Assembly: GCA_001970955.1 (NCBI GenBank) | Contig: MPUH01000617.1 | Location: 1 to 43,119 of the forward strand | DNA length: 43,119 bases | Source of the DNA: Stentor coeruleus | Taxonomy: Eukaryota; Ciliophora; Heterotrichea; Heterotrichida; Stentoridae | Direction: 5' to 3' | Shown: positions 1 to 9,936 of the stretch, in pieces | Layout: every line of letters starts with the position of its first letter | How positions within the stretch are numbered: position 1 is the stretch's first letter | Notes under the pieces: model-generated | The model's database searches: none | Told to the model about the DNA's origin: nothing | The model's input: the letters and a program-made list of their open reading frames with translations, nothing else | Position numbers and translations under genes: made by a program

Positions 1-248
1 ATCAAAATCTAGGTTATAAAATCATATAGAAATCAAATATTGCCTGAATTAATCTCCTCACACAATTTTTAGTAATATTTTTTCCTTAACTATCTTTATA
101 TAAAACATGATTTTTACTTTTTTTGACTTTCATTCCTAGTTTTTCTATAACAATCATCATCAAATAATTTTATTGTTTAAAGAAACTGAATTATATAAAA
201 TAATACCACCACAATAAAATTACAAAAGCATATCCAGAAACTTATTTT

Positions 249-1280
249 TTAATATAAATTAAATAATTTGTTTTTACTTCTTTTAATCTTTTTCTCAGTA
301 TCCATTTTTGATTCTATATTAAAAATCCATAAATCTTTATATCCCGGTACTTCATTAAGCCTAGTTGGTTCTGTGTCATAAGATTGATCATCAAGCCTCC
401 AAAAATCTTTATTTTTCACATGAATCCTACTCTTCTGTTTTTCTCCAAAAGGGGATACGCTTTTTGGATATTTAGGCGTATAATATTTATTCCCAAACTT
501 TGATTTCAACGCAGCAATTTCATTAGCCTGTTTTTCAATAAGCTTCTCATATTCTTTTATCTTCAAAACTGTCTTTTTATCCTCTTTTTTCTTCATAAAA
601 TATTTCTCAACAAGTCTTTCATCATCTTTATCATCAAACCCTATATTTTTTTTAACATAATTCCCTTTATAATCATCTACCTTATATTTTTTTATATCAG
701 AATTTTCATTTATAGCGTGATTTTTTTCCCAATTAATCTTTTGAATTTGATGTATAGAAAACTGATTTCCCATATCATCATTACTATAGTTTATTTGAGG
801 ATTTATTTTAATATTGTCATGGTTACTCATTTCATATGCCTCATCATGTTTATGAATATTTTTATCAATATGATTATCTTTATTGAATAAGAATTTAGGG
901 GATTCTGATATGGATCTTGGGTTATTTTCTTTTTTTTGTATTATGTTTATTGGGGAAATGTTCTTAGAAGAAAATGAATTTTTACGACTTTTCTTTAGAT
1001 ATTTGGGATTAGGGTCGAGATTTTTTAGTTGCTGAGATGGGTTAGGCTTTTTTAGATCGTTTTGGAATTTATTTGTGTATAAGTTTGAATAAGAACTGTT
1101 GTTTGTACCGTTTTTTAATATCGAGTTTGGGGGTTTTTTGTTGGGCTTTTTGTAGCTTGGGGTGCTGAGGTCAGAATCTTCTCCTAAACCGCTTTCGAAA
1201 TCAAATCCAAGGTTTTTGCTTAGTAGTGATTTGATCGTGTTTGTAACATTTGGTTTTTTCTTTTGGTTGTATGATTCCAT
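249..1280 (-). CDS. Hypothetical low-complexity protein with a C-terminal coiled coil
   Basis: A 343-residue protein that I do not recognise. The first 220 residues are rich in Asn, Lys, Ser and Pro and look disordered. Residues about 222-262 are Lys/Glu-rich with heptad-like spacing (KIKEYEKLIEKQANEIAALK), so a short coiled coil is likely. The tail has aromatic patches (KDFWRLDD, YKDLWIF) that suggest a short conserved binding segment. There is no signal peptide or membrane helix. The start is the first ATG of the frame and the stop is TAA. The gene is divergent from the poly(A) polymerase gene, with 488 bases between them that probably hold both promoters. A cytoskeletal or scaffold role would fit the composition, but nothing shows it. 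That it is a real gene is fairly likely, from length and from amino-acid use unlike random AT-rich frames. Confidence 0.72.
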   Translation of the reverse strand: MESYNQKKKPNVTNTIKSLLSKNLGFDFESGLGEDSDLSTPSYKKPNKKPPNSILKNGTNNSSYSNLYTNKFQNDLKKPNPSQQLKNLDPNPKYLKKSRKNSFSSKNISPINIIQKKENNPRSISESPKFLFNKDNHIDKNIHKHDEAYEMSNHDNIKINPQINYSNDDMGNQFSIHQIQKINWEKNHAINENSDIKKYKVDDYKGNYVKKNIGFDDKDDERLVEKYFMKKKEDKKTVLKIKEYEKLIEKQANEIAALKSKFGNKYYTPKYPKSVSPFGEKQKSRIHVKNKDFWRLDDQSYDTEPTRLNEVPGYKDLWIFNIESKMDTEKKIKRSKNKLFNLY

Positions 1281-1768
1281 TTAGATGAAAAATATTTATA
1301 GTTTTTTTTATTATATAACTATAAGATAGGATGATTAATTTTTTGCTGAATGATTAGGATATATAAATGTTAGAAAGTATATAAACAGCATGTAAATAAA
1401 AGATATATATAATCCTTCAATAGCTTACAAATAATTCATAAATTCCTATCAAAATGAAAATTTTTGCTAACTCATCCATTTTAACAATTATAAAGTTCCC
1501 CAACACATCAAATATCTTTTTGTAAGTTTCAGTTGTAAATTTACATACTATTTTGTTTTAGCTATTCAACTGTTAGTTTAAAACTTTTTATTTCATCTTA
1601 AATTCTTCATTCAGTTTATACCCGAGCATCATCTACATAATCGTTCATTTTTATTTTCCATCCCAAAACCTCAGGATAATTTTCTTATACTTTCCAATAA
1701 AATCGTTTTTGCAAATCTTTTTACTCTTTACGTAAATTTTACCCATTCCATCTAAAATCTATTACAAA
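1281..1768. other. Divergent intergenic region, no gene seen
   Basis: 488 bases of AT-rich DNA between two divergently transcribed genes. It presumably holds both promoters. I see no ORF with coding character, no tRNA-like arms and no repeat; the part next to the poly(A) polymerase ATG is richer in C and T on the plus strand, as seen before other genes in this window. Confidence 0.5.
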
Positions 1769-3397
1769 ATGTCAATAGTAGACACCATCGTAGTTGACGC
1801 TAGCTTTCCATCAAACGAAGACATAGCTCTCAACACCTTGCTGAACTCTCTTCTCTTAGCCCTCGACAACTTCGAAAGCGAAGAAGAAAGCCGGCGTAGG
1901 AAAGTCGTCCTAGGTAAAATCTCAGAGCTTTTTCGTGACTGGTGCTATCAAAAAATCCTCAAAAAGCCTGGGATGAACGAAGAAATGGCCCAGTCTGCAG
2001 GTGGGAAAATCTTTACATTCGGTTCATATCGTCTAGGAGTTCATGGTCCAGGTACCGATATTGATATTCTCTGTGTTTCCCCTCGATACATAACCCGAGA
2101 AGAGTTTGAAAGGGATATGTTTGAAGTCTTAAAAAAACAACCTTGTGTATCAAAAATCACAGCAGTCTTCAAAACAAAAGTCCCTCTAATCAAAATGATT
2201 TTTGATAATGTGCCAATTGATTTGCTTTATGCATGTTTAAGTGGTTATGATCGAATAGGTGAAGATATGAAAGATTTGATGGATGATAATGTTATAAGTC
2301 GATGTGATGAAAAAACTACATTAAGTCTTAATGGTCCAAGAAATACTGATACAACATTATCTTTGGTTCCAAATCTTGATAATTTTAGAACAACGTTAAG
2401 GGTCATAAGGCTCTGGGCTAAGCGTAGAGGGGTTTATTCAAATGTTCTTGGGTTTCCTGGAGGAGCAGCTTGGAGTATTATGGTAGCAAAGGTCTGTAAA
2501 ATGTATCCAAATTATTTACCCAGTCAATTGGTAAGAAAATTTTTTAAGGTTTATGACATGTGGGACTGGAATCAAAATGTATTTTTAAAACAAGTTGAAC
2601 AAATGGCTGTTAATAGTGCTGAACCTGGGCTTATGATGGTTATGACCCCTGCTTTTCCTAGTTTTAATTCTACGTATACTGTGAATAAACATAGTAAACA
2701 AGCGATTTGTGATGAGTTCCATTTAGCGAATAAAGTAACTAGTATGATTGAAGAAGGGGGTTCTGGGTGGAATGACCTTTTTGAGCCTTTGGACTTCTTT
2801 GCCCAGTTTAGACACTTTATAAGAGTAGAAATTCTAGCTACAACTGCTAGTGACTTTGAAGATTGGAGTGGGTTTATATTAAGCAAGCTCAGGATTTTGT
2901 TTTATGAAAATCTCGATATGTTAAAACCCCCACCTTATGTTCGTGTATATCCTGAAGATGTTCCTTTATCAGACCCGAAATTCCCTTATGCTGTTGCTTA
3001 TTATGCAGGTTTAAAGTTTTTCAAACAAACCACAGCAGAGACAAGCCGTAGTGTTGATTTACGTATCCCCGTCTTTCGGTTCATCGACTCTATTTACAAA
3101 ATGCGTCGAGAGAATGGGTATAATGTCAATAACACTAACTTAAGGGTAAAATTCCTAGCAAAAGATGACCTTTCAGAAGAAATTTCCAAAATGCCGAACC
3201 CAAGCATTAAAAGACGATTCAGAAGTTTTGACAACACAGTTGACCCTGAAAAAAAACAAAAACTTGAAGGTGAGGATAAAAACCTTAGTTCAGAAAACCT
3301 CCCTGTCCCTATTGTTATGAGTTTACCAGTGATTCCTCAATCAAATGGACCTCAAAAAAAACTCACATTTAACTTCAAAAATAAAGGCACTAATTGA
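1769..3397 (+). CDS. Nuclear poly(A) polymerase
   Basis: 542 residues; adds the poly(A) tail to mRNA 3' ends in the nucleus using ATP. The nucleotidyltransferase signature is intact: a GS motif at residues 85-86, then HGPGTDIDIL with the two metal-binding aspartates D97 and D99, and the third aspartate D151 in VPIDLLYA. The central domain follows (FRTTLRVIRLWAKRRG, then LGFPGGAAWSIMVAKVC), then the RNA-binding domain (about 330-470). The tail is short and basic (SIKRRFRSF, EKKQK), probably a nuclear localisation signal; the long Ser/Thr-rich tail of animal enzymes is absent. The ATG is preceded by AT-rich leader and the stop is TGA, which shows that TGA is a real stop here. No intron is needed. 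This is the canonical eukaryotic type, not the Trf4/Cid1 type. Confidence 0.95.
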   Translation: MSIVDTIVVDASFPSNEDIALNTLLNSLLLALDNFESEEESRRRKVVLGKISELFRDWCYQKILKKPGMNEEMAQSAGGKIFTFGSYRLGVHGPGTDIDILCVSPRYITREEFERDMFEVLKKQPCVSKITAVFKTKVPLIKMIFDNVPIDLLYACLSGYDRIGEDMKDLMDDNVISRCDEKTTLSLNGPRNTDTTLSLVPNLDNFRTTLRVIRLWAKRRGVYSNVLGFPGGAAWSIMVAKVCKMYPNYLPSQLVRKFFKVYDMWDWNQNVFLKQVEQMAVNSAEPGLMMVMTPAFPSFNSTYTVNKHSKQAICDEFHLANKVTSMIEEGGSGWNDLFEPLDFFAQFRHFIRVEILATTASDFEDWSGFILSKLRILFYENLDMLKPPPYVRVYPEDVPLSDPKFPYAVAYYAGLKFFKQTTAETSRSVDLRIPVFRFIDSIYKMRRENGYNVNNTNLRVKFLAKDDLSEEISKMPNPSIKRRFRSFDNTVDPEKKQKLEGEDKNLSSENLPVPIVMSLPVIPQSNGPQKKLTFNFKNKGTN

Positions 3398-3685
3398 TTA
3401 TTTTATTCCTTCTAATTTTATATAAAGTTTATAAATCCTTAGCTTAAGTTAGAATTTATCAAGAAAGATAAAAATTTATAAGAAATTCCTAAGAATTAGG
3501 TCAAAAGCATAAAAAGTATTTAGGATTTTTATAAAGGATTTAAAGGGAATCAAAGGAAATTATAAAAGTTTAGATATTTAAGGGTCAGTTAGAGTTATTG
3601 AAAGCATTTAGGATGATATTATATTTTATAATAGTTATCTGAAAATCATTTTAAAATCAGGATGTTTTCTAGTAAAATATAAAAT

Positions 3686-5239
3686 ATGCCATGGATGGAA
3701 AAGTATAGAAGGCTTGGGACTGGAATGCAGTTGCTTATAATCTTTGTTTTTTCACTAACATTCGTATATGTGCTTGGTATATTTTTAGCTTCTATGACAG
3801 TTTTTTGGACAGAAAAATACGTGGTTGAGACTTGGAAAAAATCATCGCTTGATACTTTAAAATCCCAGTACTATCAATTAGGTTATGAAAAGTCAATGTA
3901 TTATACAACTGAGTTTAGGAACTTTTTGAATTATACAAAGAATATCAATAAAGTCAATACAAGTATCGTCCAAGGAATAAATAGTTTGCAACATCTTCCT
4001 CCAGTTAATCATTTGACTATCACTCCTGGGTTGTTACTTTTTACTACAGGTTGCTATATGACAAGGTTTATGACATTGTCAGAAAAAGGGCAAAAACTTA
4101 TGAACCGCGATGCAGAAATGGATGTGATTTACCCTATTGTTTTTAGAGACTATATTCTAGGGATTTATGCAGGTTTTACAGTCGATGAAATCCTTCATTA
4201 TTACCCTTGTAACTATACATTAGATCTAACTTATACACCTATAGTTAGAGAATGGTTTTATGAAGCTGTGAAAAGATACCCTGAAATTGTCATCTCCGAG
4301 CCATACATCGATTCACAGTCTAAAAAATGGGTGATAACTTTTTCTAAAGGCATAATTGATGAGTATAGCAAAATCATTGGAGCTAATGCTGTAGATATCA
4401 CATTAGACTTCTTGACAAATGACTTAAAAACTATAAAAATCATGAAAACTGGCTTTATGGTTCTAATCACTGAAGGAGGTGTTGTAGTTAATACACCTAG
4501 TATTTGGGACACAAATGAAGATACAATGATTAAGATTTTTGATGAAACAATTACAGGGATAAATGAAAACCAATGGTCTAAGATTAAAGAAAAAGATTCA
4601 CATGATGTGTCTTATGTGCTTGGGGTAAATGGGATTAAATATTTGGTTAATGTGCATAAAATACAACCATATGATGATTTAGAAAATATACCTTTTTACC
4701 TTATGTTGGTAGTTGAAGAAGANCAACCATATGATGATTTAGAAAATATACCTTTTTACCTTATGTTGGTAGTTGAAGAAGATGAAATACTTGAACCGAT
4801 TAAAAATGTTGAGGATTTGTTTGTTGAAATTCGAAATAGTGTTATTGAAGTTATTATCGGTATTTCAGTACTTGTGAGTATTACTATTATTCTGATATTA
4901 AAATTCTTTAGTGCTGTCTTTGAAAAAAATATACATACTGTTTACTCTATGCTTAAAGAAGTAGTTCTTAGATCACTACAGCTTTCTATATCTAAAGATT
5001 ACCCAATATCAGAAAATAACCCAAGTCAGTATAAAGAAGTTTTTGGGGTTCTCAAAGAAAAAATATCAGGTATTTACATCAAAGAGCAAAAAGCTAAGCA
5101 TTTCCCATGGGAAAAAACAAAACCTCATGAAGTTTTTTATTACAACAGTTGGAAAAACAATCTTTCACCTTTTAATTTATACAACCAAGCACAGATGAGA
5201 TGGAGAAAAGTTCTTGCAAGATTAACAAAAGAAGAGTGA
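3686..5239 (+). CDS. Cache-domain transmembrane receptor (contains a 60-nt assembly duplication)
   Basis: 517 residues as written, about 497 in reality. A short cytosolic start is followed by a membrane helix at about 14-38, an outside region of roughly 340 residues and a second helix at about 383-405 (VIEVIIGISVLVSITIILIL), then a 112-residue cytosolic tail. The outside part has the hallmarks of a double-Cache sensor: REWFYEAVKRYPEIVISEPY, then WVITFSKGIID and IIGANAVDITLDFL. Cache domains bind small ligands such as amino acids. The tail (VYSMLKEVVLRSLQLSISKD and onward) contains no kinase, cyclase or other output domain that I recognise, so signalling may go through a partner. A 59-base block is repeated on both sides of a single N at 4723, adding 20 false codons in frame. 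The 3' end faces the CDPK gene with 50 bases between them. Confidence 0.82.
   Translation: MPWMEKYRRLGTGMQLLIIFVFSLTFVYVLGIFLASMTVFWTEKYVVETWKKSSLDTLKSQYYQLGYEKSMYYTTEFRNFLNYTKNINKVNTSIVQGINSLQHLPPVNHLTITPGLLLFTTGCYMTRFMTLSEKGQKLMNRDAEMDVIYPIVFRDYILGIYAGFTVDEILHYYPCNYTLDLTYTPIVREWFYEAVKRYPEIVISEPYIDSQSKKWVITFSKGIIDEYSKIIGANAVDITLDFLTNDLKTIKIMKTGFMVLITEGGVVVNTPSIWDTNEDTMIKIFDETITGINENQWSKIKEKDSHDVSYVLGVNGIKYLVNVHKIQPYDDLENIPFYLMLVVEEXQPYDDLENIPFYLMLVVEEDEILEPIKNVEDLFVEIRNSVIEVIIGISVLVSITIILILKFFSAVFEKNIHTVYSMLKEVVLRSLQLSISKDYPISENNPSQYKEVFGVLKEKISGIYIKEQKAKHFPWEKTKPHEVFYYNSWKNNLSPFNLYNQAQMRWRKVLARLTKEE
4664..4782 (+). repeat. 59-bp direct duplication around a one-base N gap
   Basis: Bases 4664-4722 and 4724-4782 are identical and are separated by a single N. 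This is the signature of two contig ends that overlap but were joined by a placeholder base instead of merged. Removing 60 bases restores a normal Cache-receptor reading frame without a shift, so the break is an assembly fault and not a mutation. Confidence 0.9.
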
Positions 5240-5289
5240 TAAACAATAAAAATAATATCATAATAGGAATACAAAAAAATATGACAAAC

Positions 5290-6744
5290 TTATCCTTTAT
5301 TTTCTCTAAAAAACAAATCACAAAACTCTTCGAAATCCACAACTCCATCATTATTCCTATCACATTCTTTCATAATCCCATTCCAAACATTCTCTTCATA
5401 AATTTCCTCATCCTGTAAAATCGCTTTAATTTCCTTAGTTGATATTTTCCCAGATCTCTGCATATCAAATTTATTAAACGCTGCTTTCAAATTTTCTTTC
5501 TTCAAGACAATTGAATCACTAACACAAGCTTTAATAAACTCTGTATAATTAATAAACCCAGTATTCCCTTTATCCAATTTAGCCATAATCTCTGAAACTT
5601 CTTCATCTGATTTTTCACTATTAAAAAACCTAGAATAATACAAACTAAGTTCATTTTTACTGATTTTCCCATCTGAGTTTTTATCAATAGCTTTAAAAAT
5701 TTTCTTAAGTTCTTTAGTTTCAGTAATTGTTGTACATTGAGTGACAATAAAAGTTCTTATAGCTTCTTTTAATTTATTATTATTGTTAAAAGTTTTTAAT
5801 GCAGTCAAAGTACTAGTATAAGCTTCTTTACAAGGTGAAGGGATTTCTATATTTGTTATCCAAGGATGATTTAAAGCTTGTAAAGCTGTCATTCTTATAT
5901 TCTCAGGGCATAAAAGTTTTAATATAAAATCCCTAGATTCTATAGAGTTTTGTAACCAAATAGCCTGATTAAATGATATGTTTTTGGTTTGGATACTTTT
6001 TATTATTTCTATATCGGAATTTCCATCAAAAGGTACCTCACCACATAGAATCATATATGCTAATATCCCACAACTCCACATATCACATTTTTCAGTATAT
6101 TTTTCACTTATAACTTCTGGAGAAATATAATAAACTGTCCCTACAGGTTCTTTGAAAAATGAGCCCGGGAAAAATTTTGTGGCAATACCGAAATCGATAA
6201 GTTTTATATTTGGGGATAAATGAGTTTCTTCAAATAAAATGTTTTCTGGTTTTATATCTCTATGGACGATTTTGTTTTCATGAAGATAAGCTAAAGCAGA
6301 AAGAAGCTGTTTTATTATATTTGCTGCTTCGAATTCACTAAAACTGTTTTGTTTGAGGATGTATTCATAGAGTTCACCACCTTCACATTTTTCCATTATT
6401 AGGTAGATTTTGTGAGTGTCTTCAAAATATTCAAACATTCGAATTATGTTAGGATGATCAAGGTTTTTAAGGATACCGATTTCATTTCGGATTTTTTCTT
6501 TTTGGATTTTGGAGGTGTTTTTTCTAAAGACTTTCATAGCACGTTGCTGATTTGTTTCTTTGTGGGTAACTAAACGGACTTCACCATATGTTCCTGTACC
6601 TATGATGTTTCCTACTTTGTATACTTCTAAAAGTTGTTGGGTGCTTTCTTTGACAAAGGTTTGGGCTGTGATTTTTAAGGTTTTTCTAGCTGTATCATTG
6701 TCAATTACCCTTTTAATAGAGGTGTTTGAGCAACATATACCCAT
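5290..6744 (-). CDS. Calcium-dependent protein kinase (CDPK) with four EF-hands
   Basis: 484 residues. The N-terminus MGICCSN is a myristoylation (G2) and palmitoylation (C4, C5) site, so the kinase is probably membrane-anchored. The kinase domain spans about 42-296: glycine loop GTGTYGEV, catalytic K71 in AMKVF, HRDIKPEN with D163, DFG at 185-187, then GTVYYISPEV. The junction/autoinhibitory helix is about 300-340. Four EF-hand loops follow at D354, D391, D427 and D462; loops 1 and 4 are canonical (DKNSDGKISKNE, DRNNDGVVDFEE) and loops 2 and 3 are slightly divergent. Family knowledge: Ca2+ binding to the EF-hands releases inhibition and activates Ser/Thr phosphorylation. CDPKs are typical of plants, apicomplexans and ciliates. 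The length is usual, the stop is TAA, and no intron breaks the frame. Confidence 0.95.
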   Translation of the reverse strand: MGICCSNTSIKRVIDNDTARKTLKITAQTFVKESTQQLLEVYKVGNIIGTGTYGEVRLVTHKETNQQRAMKVFRKNTSKIQKEKIRNEIGILKNLDHPNIIRMFEYFEDTHKIYLIMEKCEGGELYEYILKQNSFSEFEAANIIKQLLSALAYLHENKIVHRDIKPENILFEETHLSPNIKLIDFGIATKFFPGSFFKEPVGTVYYISPEVISEKYTEKCDMWSCGILAYMILCGEVPFDGNSDIEIIKSIQTKNISFNQAIWLQNSIESRDFILKLLCPENIRMTALQALNHPWITNIEIPSPCKEAYTSTLTALKTFNNNNKLKEAIRTFIVTQCTTITETKELKKIFKAIDKNSDGKISKNELSLYYSRFFNSEKSDEEVSEIMAKLDKGNTGFINYTEFIKACVSDSIVLKKENLKAAFNKFDMQRSGKISTKEIKAILQDEEIYEENVWNGIMKECDRNNDGVVDFEEFCDLFFRENKG

Positions 6745-7159
6745 ATTGAAATTTCAGCAGATTAAAGTTGGACATATTGTGTAGTTGCATGAAATGAGGA
6801 TATTTCAATATATTAAGGAATGCCAAAAGTTTGGATTATATATTAAATTATTAGAAAAACATAAATAAAATTTCAAAAAAGCAGGGAAAATATCCTGAAA
6901 TTATATATTAACATAATTAGATAGCAAAAAAATGTTTGCTTTTAAGTATCCTAATACTAAATTTTATATTTAAAAGTAAGAAAAAATATTATCTTAACTA
7001 AATCACCTAAAAAAAACACATAAAAAATTTTAATCACCGAAGCATTTGTTATAAGGAAAAATATTCACCTGTAAATAAATTAAAAAATGAAAAGGTGTAA
7101 GGCTATATGATATGATATAATAAATAGGAGAGTATAATAAAATTTATTATTAGACGAAA
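6745..7159. other. Divergent intergenic region, no gene seen
   Basis: 415 AT-rich bases between the CDPK start and the Rab start, presumably two promoters back to back. No coding character, tRNA arms or repeats seen. Confidence 0.5.
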
Positions 7160-7759
7160 ATGAATGAAGAATTTGACTATTTATTCAAAATTTTGCTTAT
7201 AGGCGATAGCAGTGTAGGTAAGACATCAATATTGCTTAGATATATTGATAATACTTATTCTGGTGAGTTTCAAGCAACAATAGGTGTAGATTTTAAAGTG
7301 TCTACTGTCAAGTTAAACTCTAAAATAATAAAGTTGCAACTATGGGACACAGCAGGACAAGATCGATTTAAGAATATCGTTGCATCTTATTACCGTGGGG
7401 CACAAGGCATTTTTATAGTTTATGATGTGACAAATCGTATTAGTTTTACAAATGTGACGAAATGGTATCAAGAAACAGTTAATTACTTACCTGAGACAAC
7501 AATACGCTTTCTTATTGGGAATAAATGTGATATGAATAGTCCTTTTCGAATTGTCTCATATGACGAAGCATCTAATCTAGCAAATTCTCTTGGGGTTGAA
7601 TATGTTGAAACATCAGCTAAGAACTCGATAAATATTGGAGATATTTTTAATCAAATGGCCAAAACTATTCTTACAAAATCTGCCCTTAATCCAGGAATGG
7701 TCGCGTTTCCTAAAGCGATCCCACAAGGTAAAAAAGTAAGTAAAAGTAAATGCTGCTAG
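7160..7759 (+). CDS. Rab-family small GTPase
   Basis: 199 residues, the usual Rab length. All nucleotide-binding motifs are present: P-loop GDSSVGKT (15-22), switch I with T40 and IGVDF, switch II WDTAGQDRF (62-70) with catalytic Q67, NKCD (121-124) and TSAK (151-154). The stretch YYRGAQGIFIVYDVT is a Rab-specific signature. The C-terminus ends in CC, the substrate for double geranylgeranylation, so the protein is membrane-attached and should act in vesicle traffic. It most resembles the Rab1/Rab8 secretory group, but the exact subfamily cannot be set by eye. QDRF replaces the commoner QERF, a mild change. The stop is TAG. The AspRS gene follows on the same strand after 150 bases. Confidence 0.93.
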   Translation: MNEEFDYLFKILLIGDSSVGKTSILLRYIDNTYSGEFQATIGVDFKVSTVKLNSKIIKLQLWDTAGQDRFKNIVASYYRGAQGIFIVYDVTNRISFTNVTKWYQETVNYLPETTIRFLIGNKCDMNSPFRIVSYDEASNLANSLGVEYVETSAKNSINIGDIFNQMAKTILTKSALNPGMVAFPKAIPQGKKVSKSKCC

Positions 7760-7909
7760 TATGATTTTAATTATTATTTTCAAGTATTTTTTAATGATTA
7801 TGTGGATTTTCAAGTTTTTTTTTGACGGACACTTATAAAACTTTACGCTTTACTACCTTAAATTATCCTATACAAAAATTACTCTCAAAAAATGTGTGAC
7901 TTATAATAA

Positions 7910-9529
7910 ATGGACGCGATCGGACTATACGCATCTTTCGCTGATAAGAACCAGTTGAAAAAGATAGCTAGACCTAAGCTTCCAAAATATATGCCAAGCA
8001 CTGAGGTAAAAATCATGACAGAAGCTGATCCTGAAGATGCTCTTAAAGAAAACTATGGCGATTCCCCAATGGTCCAATCAGCCTATGACGACACAAGAGT
8101 TTTTATAAAAGTCGCAAATTTAAACGTAGAAATTGAAAACCCAGTATGGATCAGAGCTCGTGTTCATAGTACTCGTATTAAAGGTCAAGCTGGATTTATC
8201 ATTATTCGTGAAGGGACTCAAACCTTACAATGTGTCATCAGCACCTCAGCCGAAGTATCAAAGCAAATGATGAAATACACATCAGGGATTTCTAAAGAAA
8301 GCATTGTCGATATCTTCGGGCAATGTAAAGTTCCTGAACAGGCAATTGAAAGTTCATCAATCACAAGCTTTGAGTTTTACATAAAAAAAATCCACGTCAT
8401 TTCCAGATCTCTAGCAACTTTACCATTCCAATTAGAAGATGCTAATAAACCTATGACTTTAGAAGAAGCTTTAAATGAAGGAAAAGAAACAACACAAGCA
8501 AAAGATCAAAAAAATAAGAAAGAAAATGAAAGGGCTAGAGTAAGTCAAGATATAAGATTAAACAATAGATATATAGATTTAAGACTTCCAGTTAATCAAG
8601 CTATTGTACGTTTAAGTGCTGCAGTATGTCAATTGTTTAGAGAATTCTTAATGGGTGAAGGGTTTATCGAGATCCATACACCAAAACTTATAGCCGGTAC
8701 ATCTGAAGGTGGTTGTGAAGTTTTTAGAACAAGTTATTTTGGTAGAAGTGCTTGTTTAGCTCAAAGTCCTCAATTATACAAGCAAATGGCTATTATGGCT
8801 GATTTGGGTCGAGTATTCGAAATTGGTCCTGTTTTCAGAGCTGAGAATTCTAACACTCATAGACATTTATGTGAATTTGTTGGCCTTGATATAGAAATGA
8901 CAATACAAAACAGTTACTTTGAAGTTATTGATGTGATCAATAAAATGTTTTTTTATATATTCGAAGGACTTACTACCAGATATGCTAGTGAACTTGATGC
9001 TGTTTATAAATACTTCCCATTTATAGTCCCATTTAAATGGACTAAAGAACCTGTTACTTTAACTTTTGCTGAAGCTTGTGATTTACTTCATGCTGAAGGG
9101 ATTGAACAAAGTGTACATGAAGATTTCTCAACTGTTATTGAAAAGAAACTTGGGGAAATTGTTAGGAGAAAATATGAGACTGATTTTTATGTTGTTCATA
9201 GATACCCAGAAAGTGCAAGACCTTTTTATACTATGATATGTAAAGATGATCCTAGATTCACTTGTTCTTATGATGTTTTCCTTCGTGGTGAAGAAATTAT
9301 TTCTGGTGCACAAAGAATTCATGATCCTGATCTTTTACGTAAAAGAGCTATTTATAAAGATATTGAACTTTCTGGTATTCAAAGTTATATTGACAGCTTT
9401 AAATATGGAGCTTTTCCTCATGGTGGTTGTGGTATTGGCCTTGAACGTGTTGTTATGTTGTTTTCTGGAATCAAGAATATTAAGTGGACGAGTATGTTCC
9501 CAAGAGATCCTAAAAGACTTACCCCATAA
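7910..9529 (+). CDS. Cytosolic aspartyl-tRNA synthetase (class II)
   Basis: 539 residues; charges tRNA-Asp with aspartate using ATP. The N-terminal OB-fold anticodon-binding domain is about 64-170 (VWIRARVHSTRIKGQ, FIIIREG). A Lys-rich linker (about 190-212) precedes the class II core: RYIDLRLP, motif 1 around GEGFIEIHTPKL, the Asp-specific QSPQLYKQ (285-292), motif 2 FRAENSNTHRHL (309-320), and motif 3 with GCGIGLERVVML (507-518). The C-terminus FPRDPKRLTP is the hallmark of the eukaryotic and archaeal AspRS, which separates it from the bacterial/mitochondrial type and from AsnRS. It has no signal peptide and should act in the cytosol. The start ATG agrees with the usual length and the stop is TAA. 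No intron is needed to keep the domain order. Confidence 0.95.
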   Translation: MDAIGLYASFADKNQLKKIARPKLPKYMPSTEVKIMTEADPEDALKENYGDSPMVQSAYDDTRVFIKVANLNVEIENPVWIRARVHSTRIKGQAGFIIIREGTQTLQCVISTSAEVSKQMMKYTSGISKESIVDIFGQCKVPEQAIESSSITSFEFYIKKIHVISRSLATLPFQLEDANKPMTLEEALNEGKETTQAKDQKNKKENERARVSQDIRLNNRYIDLRLPVNQAIVRLSAAVCQLFREFLMGEGFIEIHTPKLIAGTSEGGCEVFRTSYFGRSACLAQSPQLYKQMAIMADLGRVFEIGPVFRAENSNTHRHLCEFVGLDIEMTIQNSYFEVIDVINKMFFYIFEGLTTRYASELDAVYKYFPFIVPFKWTKEPVTLTFAEACDLLHAEGIEQSVHEDFSTVIEKKLGEIVRRKYETDFYVVHRYPESARPFYTMICKDDPRFTCSYDVFLRGEEIISGAQRIHDPDLLRKRAIYKDIELSGIQSYIDSFKYGAFPHGGCGIGLERVVMLFSGIKNIKWTSMFPRDPKRLTP

Positions 9530-9936
9530 TTAGTTATTAGTCATTGAGATAATATTTGTTTGAAGTTTATAAATAAGAAATATGTAGGTTTATATTATTA
9601 TTGTAATGGAAATTATGCTGGGTAACACAAAATGTAAGACATTTTGTAAGATACATTCAAAATATTTAGGGTTTTAAGTGATAGTCAAACTTATTAGCAT
9701 ATTACCTTATTAATATCTATAAATACACCTTTCATTCATTTTAAATCCACCATATTCATAAACTCTTCACTTATATCATAAAAAATAAACCCCACAATTT
9801 TATGATTTTCCCCATAACAATCTACACATCTTTTCCACTAAAAATCTTCAAGTCCTTTTTTTCTCACAGAGTTTTATTTAATCTATCTTTTGATAATCAA
9901 AATTATTTAATCATTCTATTCATTTCTGATAATAAT
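9530..9936. other. Intergenic region upstream of the PARP gene
   Basis: About 400 AT-rich bases between the AspRS stop and the preferred PARP start. The PARP frame is open back to an ATG at 9802, but those 45 codons are hydrophobic and AT-rich and look like untranslated leader rather than protein. No other gene seen. Confidence 0.45.

Noticed and set aside
9802..9936. N-terminal extension of the PARP protein from the upstream ATG
   Set aside because: 45 hydrophobic AT-driven residues with no targeting-peptide pattern, followed by a basic tail that starts naturally at the ATG at 9937.
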